NCBI RefSeq assembly: GCF_013623905.1
Contig: NZ_JABKDD010000010.1
Span: forward strand, 1 to 64,000
DNA: 64,000 bases
Source: Brevibacterium sediminis
GTDB taxonomy: Bacteria > Actinomycetota > Actinomycetes > Actinomycetales > Brevibacteriaceae
Direction of reading: 5' to 3'
The first letter of the stretch is position 1. Each line of letters starts with the position of its first letter. Both the position numbers and the translations under genes were made by a program. Below, one piece after another: positions 52,701 through 59,672 of the stretch. A model generated the notes under the pieces. That model was not told where the DNA came from and ran no database searches. It saw only the letters and a program-made list of their open reading frames with translations.

Positions 52701-52895
52701 GGTGGTGGGCGTGCCGTCTTCCGGCGGCGCCCAGCGAGCGGTCTCCTCGGTGGCCTCAGAATCCTGAGCTGCAGGATCATCCGAGGTCTCGGCGGCGTCC
52801 GGAACCTCGTCTTCGGGACTCTCCTGGTCCTCGGCGGTCTGATCCTTCGGATCCTCGGCAGCGGTCGGTGTCGTCTCGTCGGATTCGTCGTGCAT
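49791..52895 (-). CDS. Large membrane protein with Gln/Pro-rich tails and extracellular C-terminal domain
   Basis: A 1034-residue protein not assigned to a named family. Residues 1-60 are acidic. At about 65-115 there is a tandem PYQQxPYQQ low-complexity stretch. About ten hydrophobic helices follow between 130 and 530. A second Gly/Pro/Gln-rich region lies at about 560-690, then one more helix (TLVSVVAGGAVLLLVAALIVV, about 700-720). The C-terminal 310 residues appear extracellular, with a DUF4878-like start (TVEKYFSELSDGDAEGALEVADV) and a Cys pair (SCAKKTVAQPDGCPFG) that may form a disulphide. This C-terminal layout resembles TcaA-like envelope proteins. It is divergent from a smaller protein of similar design. 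Confidence 0.8.
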   Translation of the reverse strand: MHDESDETTPTAAEDPKDQTAEDQESPEDEVPDAAETSDDPAAQDSEATEETARWAPPEDGTPTTEQTVDPYQQAPYQQTPYQQVPYQQRPHQQGPYQSGPVPYPAPPGYPANAPKSKFASALAKGATWKTALIPPGIALLGGIIVSIILTVILTSMSEFDSLTEETGLNLDSLNYALPFILMALSLFGSAALRLDINAPDTFNAQLGIFTTGAPLVVTIVTVGLLWWMTKLSERRSPAPNRMSTWIRIGVATLAMTLVLFLLQVIFAARASAFEEEGSFTFTFSAVTIRSFFLPMLVILITSIAGRVAGHFKGTEAIGAPFLRWAVPPLLVTWIHLALTVAVFSIVALFVLPLSVEMPGQLVPLTFVNMGLILTSLTHLGGISATAQGDLGLYSDTFSESLTMFSSEAPGLLWLGLLVVVAAVLIATIVATVTRRPAWTVIEQDKQQWSSAWKLPVAFCLVWGLLSLLAIPANLSMSGSAEAAMFFGGSGAARAGIGPLAWTFLIFALWGGIIEVLSRTLGPRLALTFPAVARIAAGRTVHPHWGPYLGMSEPQFAFIHPDLARAAAPTPPPVAPGPGEVGPHDPGGFGPQGPVGHQGPPASPNAFDSQGQPPHLQQGPQQFSGPVGPQQHPTPSDQQPYAYPQGVADQPAYSTPQGSAGQQSNSAPQGMYAPQPYAGPAKPFDKKKTTLVSVVAGGAVLLLVAALIVVTQLNGHMFGPEATVEKYFSELSDGDAEGALEVADVDVPQESRTLLTNDVLGGSKALPDDVTVEDAEISGDTATVAVTYDVGGSKGDSTLTLHKAGKKALFFDDWALKSPDLLTLTVDTPGLKKVKVNGIDVDSDGSTLSLPAFPGLYTIDLAEKSDLITADAVEVRAFLGDDPNMEGEDTPLLAAHPSDAFRSEVDKQVKTLIDSCAKKTVAQPDGCPFGSSLADSYDATGLTWSISSYPTVTVADDSMGADQYSNPEDATGPNGGPAWLISSDTSGEALVTGSYDMFDESEPFDDTVTFDLNGTAEIVDGKIVITVNDDPWDW

Positions 52896-53068
52896 ACCCA
52901 GTCCTCAAGTGCAGTTGCCCGACAGCTCCGCAATGTCATTCACATCTAAACAATCAACTGAGCAGATCAAGCATGTGTAGTTCACAACTTATATTAGGCT
53001 GTTAATGCAAGAGAAGTTCTATATTGGGACTTTTTCTGAAATACGGCGTGATCGATCTGGAGTGACGG
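52896..53068. promoter_or_regulatory. A/T-rich divergent promoter region
   Basis: The 173 bases between the two divergent membrane-protein genes contain an unusually A/T-rich run near 52975-53040 (for example CACAACTTATATTAGG and GTTCTATATTGGG). It probably holds both promoters; no clear operator was recognised. Confidence 0.45.
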
Positions 53069-54037
53069 ATGAGTACGAACCCTCCCGGGCGTGGGGATGA
53101 GAACGAATGGGACGTCAACGACCGGTCGGGAAGTCAATGGTCCTCGCAGCCCGGATCCCAGCCGGGCAATGGATGGGGCACACCTCCGCCGCCGCCTCAG
53201 TCACCTCAGCCGCAGCGTCCCTATATCCAGACCCCGCACTCGCAGAGCGGACCGCCTCACCGCAACGGTCAGCCTCCCCACCAGCAGAGCGGACCCTCCC
53301 AAGGCCAGGGCGCCCAAGCCTTCCCTGTCGGCGGCCCAGCTGCCGCCGCTGGAATGCATCAGCAGCCCGGACAGCCCGCCTACCAACCGCCCCAGGGCTA
53401 CGGTCCGGGACCGTATCAGCAGGCCGGACCGCCTGCACAGAAGAAGCGCGGCGGGCTGATCGCGCTCCTTGTCATCGTCGGCATCGTCCTCGCCGGAGGC
53501 ATCGGATGGGGAGCGGCGACGTTCTTCTCGAAGGACTCCGAGGACCCCGCCAATGTCGCCTCCACCGATGAGCCGACGGACGCCGCCAGTGCTGACGGAT
53601 TGGCCACAGCCAGCTCAGCGCCCGAACCCACCGAGGCAGAATCTGCACTCCCGGATGACCCGAAGAAGGCACTCAAACAGCTCGCTGACACCGACGGGCA
53701 GACAGCGAAGAGTGAACTCAACGGCAAATGGGTGCCGCAGCTGAGCTCAAAGCGAGTCGGACTCGAAGCCGAAGGGAAGACCTGGGACGAAGAATCGATC
53801 CTCGAGGAATTCGAAGGACTGCGCGAAGAGTTCCCCCGTGTGAAGCTCCTCTGGTCCGGTGATTTCAACAGCTTCAAGGAAGACAACTTCTGGGTCACCG
53901 TCGTCGGCATCGGCTACGACGATCCCGAAGACGCCCTGTCCTGGTGCTCATCGCACGGTCTCGGCCCCGACAGCTGCTATGCCAAACAGCTCAACACCTC
54001 CGGCGGCCACGACGGAACGACCCGCCTGCAGGACTGA
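53069..54037 (+). CDS. Single-pass membrane protein with Pro/Gln-rich N-terminal tail
   Basis: A 322-residue protein of unknown function. About 120 N-terminal residues are Pro/Gln/Gly/Ser-rich and disordered (GTPPPPPQSPQPQRPYIQ, QQPGQPAYQPPQGYGPGPYQQ). One helix (LIALLVIVGIVLAGGIGWGAA, about 131-151) leads to an extracellular segment: an acidic Ala/Glu linker, then a roughly 120-residue domain with LADTDGQTAKSELNGKWVPQLSSKRVGLEAEGKTWDEESI and an end containing two cysteines (WCSSHGLGPDSCYAKQLN). The last part resembles SPOR-like or related wall-associated modules, but I cannot assign it. It shares its style with the divergent 1034-residue protein, suggesting a common envelope role. Confidence 0.75.
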   Translation: MSTNPPGRGDENEWDVNDRSGSQWSSQPGSQPGNGWGTPPPPPQSPQPQRPYIQTPHSQSGPPHRNGQPPHQQSGPSQGQGAQAFPVGGPAAAAGMHQQPGQPAYQPPQGYGPGPYQQAGPPAQKKRGGLIALLVIVGIVLAGGIGWGAATFFSKDSEDPANVASTDEPTDAASADGLATASSAPEPTEAESALPDDPKKALKQLADTDGQTAKSELNGKWVPQLSSKRVGLEAEGKTWDEESILEEFEGLREEFPRVKLLWSGDFNSFKEDNFWVTVVGIGYDDPEDALSWCSSHGLGPDSCYAKQLNTSGGHDGTTRLQD

Positions 54038-54044
54038 GACTCCC

Positions 54045-54106
54045 GAGCCGGTCCGTCCGGTCACACCCGCAACCGGCGGCTGAATGATGGGCCGCCGGAC
54101 CGGCTC
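54045..54106. terminator. Bidirectional hairpin between convergent genes
   Basis: GAGCCGGTCCG (54045-54055) and CGGACCGGCTC (54096-54106) are perfectly complementary over 11 bases with a 40-base interior. It lies 8 bases after the single-pass protein gene and overlaps the stop codon of the convergent APC permease. Confidence 0.55.
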
Positions 54107-55523
54107 AGGCGTGGGCGCGCCGCCGGTTGTTCACCGCGAACACGGCAATGCCGATGACGAGCCAGACCGCCCCGATGACCAGGGCCAGCGGGTTTGCGCT
54201 GACGAGCACTGCGATGAGCAGACCGGCGCCGATGACCGGAATGACGCCGTGGTTGAACCAGTTGGGAGTCTCGCTGCCCTGCTTCTTCACGAGGAAGTAT
54301 CCGACCACCGAGGCCTGAAGGAAGATGAACGCCGTCAGCGCCCCGACGTTGACGATCGAGGTCAGCTGGTCGAGACCATCGGCACGGGTCGCCGCCCACC
54401 CGGCCACGATCACATTGCCGCCGGCGGCCACGAGTATTCCCTTCCACGGAACACCGGTCTTCGGGGCCACCTCGGCGAGGAATTTCGGCACCTGACGGGA
54501 TCGTCCCATGTCCATGAGGATGCGGGAGCCTGCGGCCTGACCGATCATCGCGGAGAACGCCGCGCCCACGGCCTTGGCCAAGGCGAGCAGCCAGTGCAGC
54601 CACGGGCCGAGAGTCGAGTCGACGGCGTCGTAGTAGGCGGCTCCCTCGAGCGCGGGATCGGCCTGCAGGTTCGCCGGAGTCAACGGTGAGAGCAGACTGC
54701 CCACCCAGGTCTGCGCGACGAAGAAGACACCTGCGAGCACGAGGCAGATCAGCGTGGCACGGCCGACGATCCGCGGCCCGCCCTTGGCCTCCTCGGAGAA
54801 TGTGGCGAGCGAATCGAAGCCGAGATACGACAGGACAGCCACGGACACGGCAGCGAGCACCGCTGTCACGGAGAACGCATCGACCCCGGTCAGCGGGGTC
54901 AACCATCCCCGCGTCGGCCCATGCTGGACGAGGTAGGCGATGCCGAGGACGAGGACCAGGGCGAGGACGGCCACCTCGGCGAGGACGACCCCGGTGATCA
55001 CGCGGGAGGCGACCTTGACCCCGGCGAGATTGAGCCCGGTGGTGAGGATGACGGCCACGGCCACGAACACCCAGACGGGCAGCGCGGGGAAGATCGAGTT
55101 CAGAGCGATCCCGGTGAACAGATAGGCGACCGAGGGGATGAAGAGATAGTCGAGGAGGATCATCCAGCCGGCGACGAAACCGGCCGGTTTTCCGATTCCC
55201 GCCGAGGCGTAGGCGAACACCGTGCCCGCGCGGGGAACCTCCCGTGACATGCGCATATAGCTGACCGCGGTGAAGGCCATGACGATCGTCGCGACGATGT
55301 AGACGAGTGCCACGGCCCCGCCCGAGCGGGCATCGAGGGTGCCGAATACGCCGACTGCGGCCGCGGGACCGATGAAGACGAGTCCGAAGAAGACGAGCTC
55401 GCTCAGGCCGATCGTCCGTTTGAGCGTCCCACCTCTCACCGAGGCGGCCGTGTCCTCGGGTGCGGAAGTCCGAGTTTCGTTGTCGACCTGGTTGGACCGA
55501 TCATCGGCGGTCATATCGTCCAT
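54105..55523 (-). CDS. APC-family amino acid permease
   Basis: A 472-residue permease of the amino acid-polyamine-organocation superfamily with about 12 helices. TIGLSELVFFGLVFIGPAAAVGVFGTLDARSGGAVALVYI in helix 1 and LSYLGFDSLATFSEEAKGGPRIVGRATLI in the conserved middle loop are diagnostic. It imports an amino acid or amine. ATG at 55523 is preferred over 55556, because CGAAAGACGG lies just upstream and conserved sequence starts later. The nearest regulator is a LysR gene about 430 bases upstream beyond another gene. The substrate cannot be assigned. Confidence 0.87.
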   Translation of the reverse strand: MDDMTADDRSNQVDNETRTSAPEDTAASVRGGTLKRTIGLSELVFFGLVFIGPAAAVGVFGTLDARSGGAVALVYIVATIVMAFTAVSYMRMSREVPRAGTVFAYASAGIGKPAGFVAGWMILLDYLFIPSVAYLFTGIALNSIFPALPVWVFVAVAVILTTGLNLAGVKVASRVITGVVLAEVAVLALVLVLGIAYLVQHGPTRGWLTPLTGVDAFSVTAVLAAVSVAVLSYLGFDSLATFSEEAKGGPRIVGRATLICLVLAGVFFVAQTWVGSLLSPLTPANLQADPALEGAAYYDAVDSTLGPWLHWLLALAKAVGAAFSAMIGQAAGSRILMDMGRSRQVPKFLAEVAPKTGVPWKGILVAAGGNVIVAGWAATRADGLDQLTSIVNVGALTAFIFLQASVVGYFLVKKQGSETPNWFNHGVIPVIGAGLLIAVLVSANPLALVIGAVWLVIGIAVFAVNNRRRAHA

Positions 55524-55623
55524 CGTGGTGCCCGTCTTTCGAAGTATGTGCTTCAACTCTACGCGCAGGTCATGGCGTGGTTTCGAGTCCCCGATAGGAT
55601 CGGGGGAGAGGAAGGAGGCCCGG

Positions 55624-56016
55624 ATGACGCATCACCCGCAGATGATCCAGCCCGGTGGGTTCCCGTCGGGAGGTGTGCCTGCGAAGAAACCGTCCGTGGT
55701 GCCGGGAATCCTCCTCATCATCGCCGGAGTCCTCGGTCTCGGGGTGGGGCTGTGCATCCTCGTCATCCCGATGTTCCTGTTCCTCCTCGGAGGCGGCGGC
55801 AACGTCGACGCCTTCGACGATTTCGCCTCCGGCTTCTTCATCACCGGTTTCGTTGTGGCCGTGGTTTCCGTTCTGGTGCTGATCGCCGGGATCGTCCTCA
55901 CCACCGTCGTCGCGCGGAAGCGGCGTCGAATGCGACCGCAGGTCCGGATGGTCAGGCCTCCTGGTGGGCCGCCGTTTCAGCAGACTCCCGGAGGACCTCC
56001 AACGCCGAGGCGATGA
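55624..56016 (+). CDS. Small two-helix membrane protein
   Basis: A 130-residue hypothetical membrane protein. A polar N-terminus (MTHHPQMIQPGGFPSGGVPAKK) precedes helix 1 (VVPGILLIIAGVLGLGVGLCILVIPMFLFLL). A Gly/Asp loop follows, then helix 2 (FFITGFVVAVVSVLVLIAGIVLTTVV). The tail is basic and Pro/Gly-rich (RKRRRMRPQVRMVRPPGGPP). GAAGGAGG is well placed before the ATG. Its last 65 bases overlap the 3' end of the convergent LysR gene, an arrangement that may allow antisense interference. No family was recognised. Confidence 0.7.
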   Translation: MTHHPQMIQPGGFPSGGVPAKKPSVVPGILLIIAGVLGLGVGLCILVIPMFLFLLGGGGNVDAFDDFASGFFITGFVVAVVSVLVLIAGIVLTTVVARKRRRMRPQVRMVRPPGGPPFQQTPGGPPTPRR

Positions 56017-56893
56017 TCGGCTGAGCGCCCGAACCGCGGCGGATGCCCGAGAGGATCTTCCGTGACGGCACCGGATCACCGCGCAGCGGCACGCGCACCA
56101 CATCGAAGCCGTCCGGCAGGCGTGCCAGGCGAGGAATGAGCGCGACCCCGAGTCCCGCCGAGACCAACGACGCACCCGTCTCCCACTCCCGAGACTGATG
56201 GGCCTGTCCCGGTTGGAAACCGGCAGCCGCACACGCCGTGCGCACCAGACGGTGATACGGTGAACCCGCCCGGTCGAGGATCCAGGACTCCTCGGCGGCC
56301 TCGCTCAACGCCACAGCTGACTTCTCTGCCAGGCGGTGTCCGACGGGAACCAGCAGATCGAGGCGATCGCTGAACAGTGCCGACTGCTCGAAGCGGGGAT
56401 CGCTGCGCGGCGGCAGCGGGTCGGTGGCCACGACCACGGCGACGTCGGCATGGTCGGAGATGAGAAGGTCGAAGCACTCCTCGGGGTCGGCTTCGATGAT
56501 CGTGACCTCGGCGCCCGGGAATCGCTCCATTACCGTCAGGGCTGTCGGTGGAAGCAGGGCGGCCGCGGCAGTGGAGAAGCCGCACAGTCGCAGCCGTCTG
56601 GTGCGCGTATCTCGACTGGTGCCGAGGCCGTCGAGCTCGCCTCGGATCTCCTCCCACCTGGTGAAGAGCTCCTGAGAGCGCTCGAGGAGGAGCTGACCGG
56701 CGCGGGTGAGGACGAGTCCGCGACCGCGCGGTTCGACGATGCGCACGCCGAGATCTTTCGACAGGCCTCTGAGCTGGTGGGATACGGCCGAAGGGGTGTA
56801 TCCGAGGCGGTGTGCCGCCTCGGTGAGAGTGCCGACTTCGGCAAGGACCCGAAGGACGTGGAGACGCGGATCGATCATGCAATAGTATTGCAC
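55952..56893 (-). CDS. LysR-family transcriptional regulator
   Basis: A 313-residue LysR protein. The N-terminal HTH (LHVLRVLAEVGTLTEAAHRLGYTPSAVSHQLRGLSKDLGVRI, about residues 8-50) is clear, followed by the linker helix (QLLLERSQELFTRWEEIRGEL) and an effector domain with VTIIEADPEECFDLLISDHADVAVV. The DNA-recognition stretch TPSAVSHQLR resembles the other LysR in the window. It is divergent from the Rieske oxygenase operon with about 125 bases between, so it probably activates that operon in response to its substrate or product. The start is the ATG at 56893. Confidence 0.9.
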   Translation of the reverse strand: MQYYCMIDPRLHVLRVLAEVGTLTEAAHRLGYTPSAVSHQLRGLSKDLGVRIVEPRGRGLVLTRAGQLLLERSQELFTRWEEIRGELDGLGTSRDTRTRRLRLCGFSTAAAALLPPTALTVMERFPGAEVTIIEADPEECFDLLISDHADVAVVVATDPLPPRSDPRFEQSALFSDRLDLLVPVGHRLAEKSAVALSEAAEESWILDRAGSPYHRLVRTACAAAGFQPGQAHQSREWETGASLVSAGLGVALIPRLARLPDGFDVVRVPLRGDPVPSRKILSGIRRGSGAQPIIASALEVLRESAETAAHQEA

Positions 56894-57018
56894 GTTTCGG
56901 ATGAAGAAGATTCGCTTTTCTTCAGCAAACCTCTGGTGGACACTGGGGGCAGGAGCACGAACTCCACGGTCGCGGTCGGCGAAGGGGCCGACAGCAGGCG
57001 CGGCCGAGACACGACGAG

Positions 57019-58392
57019 GTGGTGGACGAATTGACTCTGGCGCCAGAGCAGAAGCGGACCGATTCCAGCACGAGCGGACCCGCTGGGTCGGGTGCGGCTG
57101 CCGGATCGGGCGGGCACGGCAGGACCGATATCGACCGGCTCATCGACGAACGTGTGCCCGGCTATTCGCTGGCGGCGCCGTTCTACATCAGCCCGGAGTT
57201 CTTCTCCCGCGATATCGAGGCGATCTTCGCCTCGACCTGGATCTTCGTTGCCTCTGCTGCCGAAGTGCCCGAGCCCGGTGACTATCTCACGGTCGACATC
57301 GGAGCCTACTCCGTCATCGTCATCCGCGATGACGACGGTGAGATCCGTGCCCACCACAATGTGTGCCGTCACCGGGGGACTCGGCTGCTGGGTGACCTGT
57401 CCGGATCGGTCGGCAACATCGTGTGCGGTTACCACCAATGGACCTACACCCCTGCCGGAGAGCTCATCTCTGCAGGCGTTCAAGCTCCCGGCTTCGACCG
57501 GAGCTGCTTCTCTCTGCGCTCGGTGAACCTCCGCGTCATCGGCGGGCTCATCTTCATCTGCCTCAGCCCCACCCCGCCCGATGACATCGACGAGGTGGCC
57601 GAGGTCATCGAGCCCTACCTGACCGGGCATGACATCGCCGGGACGAAGGTAGCTGCGCAGAGTGACCTCATAGAGGACTCGAACTGGAAGCTCGTCATGG
57701 AGAACAACCGCGAGTGCTACCACTGCGAAGCTGGCCACCCGGAGCTGACGTGCACGTTCTTCCCCACCTACGGCTACGAACCAGACGAGATTCCGAAGCG
57801 ATTGCAGCCGGCGTACCAGCGGTACCTCGACGCCGAGGATCAGCTTCATGCCGACTGCGACCGCAACGGCCTGCCGTATGCCCTCGTCGAGGAGCTGAGC
57901 GGACGGCCCACCGGATTCCGGATCGAACGGGCAGCTCTCGACGGAAAGGGCGAGTCGTACACGATGGACGGATCGGCCGCCTCGGCGAAATTATTGGGCG
58001 ACCTCGACACCTTCGTTCTGGGCCGGGCCTCGCTGCACGTGCAGCCGAATATGTGGTTCCACGCGATGGGCGACCACGTGGTGACGTTCAGCCTGCTGCC
58101 GTTGGCCGAGGACAAGACGCTGGTGCGCACGACCTGGCTCGTCCACGCCGATGCGGAGGAGGGCGTCGACTACGACCTCGACAACCTCACGACGGTGTGG
58201 CTCAAGACGAACGAACAGGACGCGACCTTCTGCGAACGCGGGCACCTGGGAATCTCGTCGCCGGCGTACGTGCCGGGCCCCTACGCACCCACCGAATCGC
58301 AGGTCGACGACTTCGTCACCTGGTACATCGAACGGCTCAAGGCCCATAGAGAACAGCGAACCGTGCAGTTGGAAGGAGCTGAGCGACGATGA
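57019..58392 (+). CDS. Rieske 2Fe-2S aromatic-ring-hydroxylase-type oxygenase (glycine betaine/carnitine demethylase-like)
   Basis: A 457-residue oxygenase alpha subunit. The Rieske cluster is bound by CRHRGTRLL (Cys116, His118) and CGYHQW (Cys136, His139). The catalytic domain has DSNWKLVMENNRECYHCEAGHPEL, the mononuclear-iron motif. The family includes choline monooxygenase, the glycine betaine demethylase GbcA and carnitine oxygenase CntA, which act on quaternary amines; that group is the best match by pattern. The start is GTG at 57019 or the next codon. It overlaps the reductase gene by 4 bases (ATGA), which supplies electrons, and is divergent from a LysR gene. Confidence 0.88.
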   Translation: MVDELTLAPEQKRTDSSTSGPAGSGAAAGSGGHGRTDIDRLIDERVPGYSLAAPFYISPEFFSRDIEAIFASTWIFVASAAEVPEPGDYLTVDIGAYSVIVIRDDDGEIRAHHNVCRHRGTRLLGDLSGSVGNIVCGYHQWTYTPAGELISAGVQAPGFDRSCFSLRSVNLRVIGGLIFICLSPTPPDDIDEVAEVIEPYLTGHDIAGTKVAAQSDLIEDSNWKLVMENNRECYHCEAGHPELTCTFFPTYGYEPDEIPKRLQPAYQRYLDAEDQLHADCDRNGLPYALVEELSGRPTGFRIERAALDGKGESYTMDGSAASAKLLGDLDTFVLGRASLHVQPNMWFHAMGDHVVTFSLLPLAEDKTLVRTTWLVHADAEEGVDYDLDNLTTVWLKTNEQDATFCERGHLGISSPAYVPGPYAPTESQVDDFVTWYIERLKAHREQRTVQLEGAERR

Positions 58393-59663
58393 GGTACCGC
58401 CATTCGACATTCGCCCAGGCTGCATCCGCGCCCGTGGGCAAGGCGACGTTCCGAGTGCCCACTCGGGGCAGTCGACCCGCAACCGCGGCCGCTGCCCCGC
58501 CGGTCTTCGATACGGCAGTCGAGCCCGCGCTCGCCGCGTCGGTCGACCGGGTGCCGGCAGAATCAGCTGGCCCCGTGCTCGCCGAACTTCAGCTCGATCC
58601 CGAACTGCTCACCGGCCCCGTCGAGGTCACCGGCATCACCCAGGTGACCCACGATGTCAAGACCTTCGAGCTGCGGGCGGGATGGATGACCGCGGTCGAT
58701 TTCGCCCCGGGTCAGTACGTGACGATGCGCATCCCCGAGCTCGGCCTCGAGCGCTGCTACTCGATCTCCTCGGCGCCCTTCGGCACGAACATCTTCACCA
58801 TCACGGTCAAGCGCGTGGCCGGGGGAGCGGTATCGACCCATCTGCATGACAACGTGCGGGTCGGCGATCGGCTGCACGTGGACGGACCCTACGGGCTGTT
58901 CAGCACGAGCTTCCATCAGGCCGAACGTCACCTCTTCCTCTCCGCCGGCTCCGGAATCACCCCGATCATGTCGATGGTGCGCAGCCTGCTGGCCCGACAG
59001 GGAGGGTTCGGCACCGACATCGTCTTCGTCCACAGCGCCTCGACTCCGCTCGACATCATCTTCCGCGCCGAGCTCGAACAGCTCGCCGAGGTCGCCGGAG
59101 TCAGCGTCACCATCCTGTGCTCCAGGGATTCCGAGGTGGAGACGTGGGCCGGTCGGCGGGGTCGGATCGATGCGTCCACCCTCGCCGAGGTGGTCCCCGA
59201 CGCGGCCGACCGCGAAGCCTTCGTGTGCGGGCCGGGTCCGTACATGGACGCGGTGCGGCCCCTGCTCGCCGAGGCGGGGGTGGCATCGGCGCGGATGCAT
59301 GAGGAGTCGTTCGTCTTCGCCACTTCACCTGCCGATCGTTTGGCCAAGGCCGGTGCGAGAGCCAAAGCTGCCGGAGTCGGCGTCGTCGGCGGTACTGGAG
59401 TGAGCCACGTCGTCGAGTTCGCGGTCTCCGGGCGCGTGGTCGACTGCGATGAGTCCACGACCGTCCTAGACTCTGCTCTGGACGCCGGATTGTCCGTGCC
59501 CTCATCCTGCTCGGAAGGCGCGTGCGGAACCTGCAAGTCTGTGCTCATCAGCGGCGAAGTCGAGATGAAGCATGCGGGCGGAATCCGTCCGAAGGAGATC
59601 GCCGCAGGAAAGTTCCTGCCCTGCTGCTCGACTCCGCTGACCGACATCGTCGTCGACAGGTGA
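58389..59663 (+). CDS. Rieske-oxygenase reductase: FAD/NAD(P) and plant-type 2Fe-2S ferredoxin fusion
   Basis: A 424-residue electron-transfer partner. After about 75 variable N-terminal residues, the FAD domain shows CYSISSAPFG (the RxYS motif, as ERCYSISS) and the NAD domain LFLSAGSGITPIMSMVRSLL and CGPGPYMDAVRPLLAEAG. A linker leads to a C-terminal 2Fe-2S domain with CSEGACGTCKSVLISG and CCSTPL, the standard four-cysteine pattern. This order (FAD-NAD-Fd) matches GbcB-type and other class IA-like reductases. It starts within the oxygenase stop. Nine bases separate its stop from the convergent ABC operon. Confidence 0.9.
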   Translation: MRYRHSTFAQAASAPVGKATFRVPTRGSRPATAAAAPPVFDTAVEPALAASVDRVPAESAGPVLAELQLDPELLTGPVEVTGITQVTHDVKTFELRAGWMTAVDFAPGQYVTMRIPELGLERCYSISSAPFGTNIFTITVKRVAGGAVSTHLHDNVRVGDRLHVDGPYGLFSTSFHQAERHLFLSAGSGITPIMSMVRSLLARQGGFGTDIVFVHSASTPLDIIFRAELEQLAEVAGVSVTILCSRDSEVETWAGRRGRIDASTLAEVVPDAADREAFVCGPGPYMDAVRPLLAEAGVASARMHEESFVFATSPADRLAKAGARAKAAGVGVVGGTGVSHVVEFAVSGRVVDCDESTTVLDSALDAGLSVPSSCSEGACGTCKSVLISGEVEMKHAGGIRPKEIAAGKFLPCCSTPLTDIVVDR

Positions 59664-59672
59664 GCTGCCTGC

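Noticed and set aside
52600..52720. CRISPR-like short repeats
   Set aside because: The repeats are codons of the in-frame PYQQ tract of the 1034-residue protein; there are no spacers.
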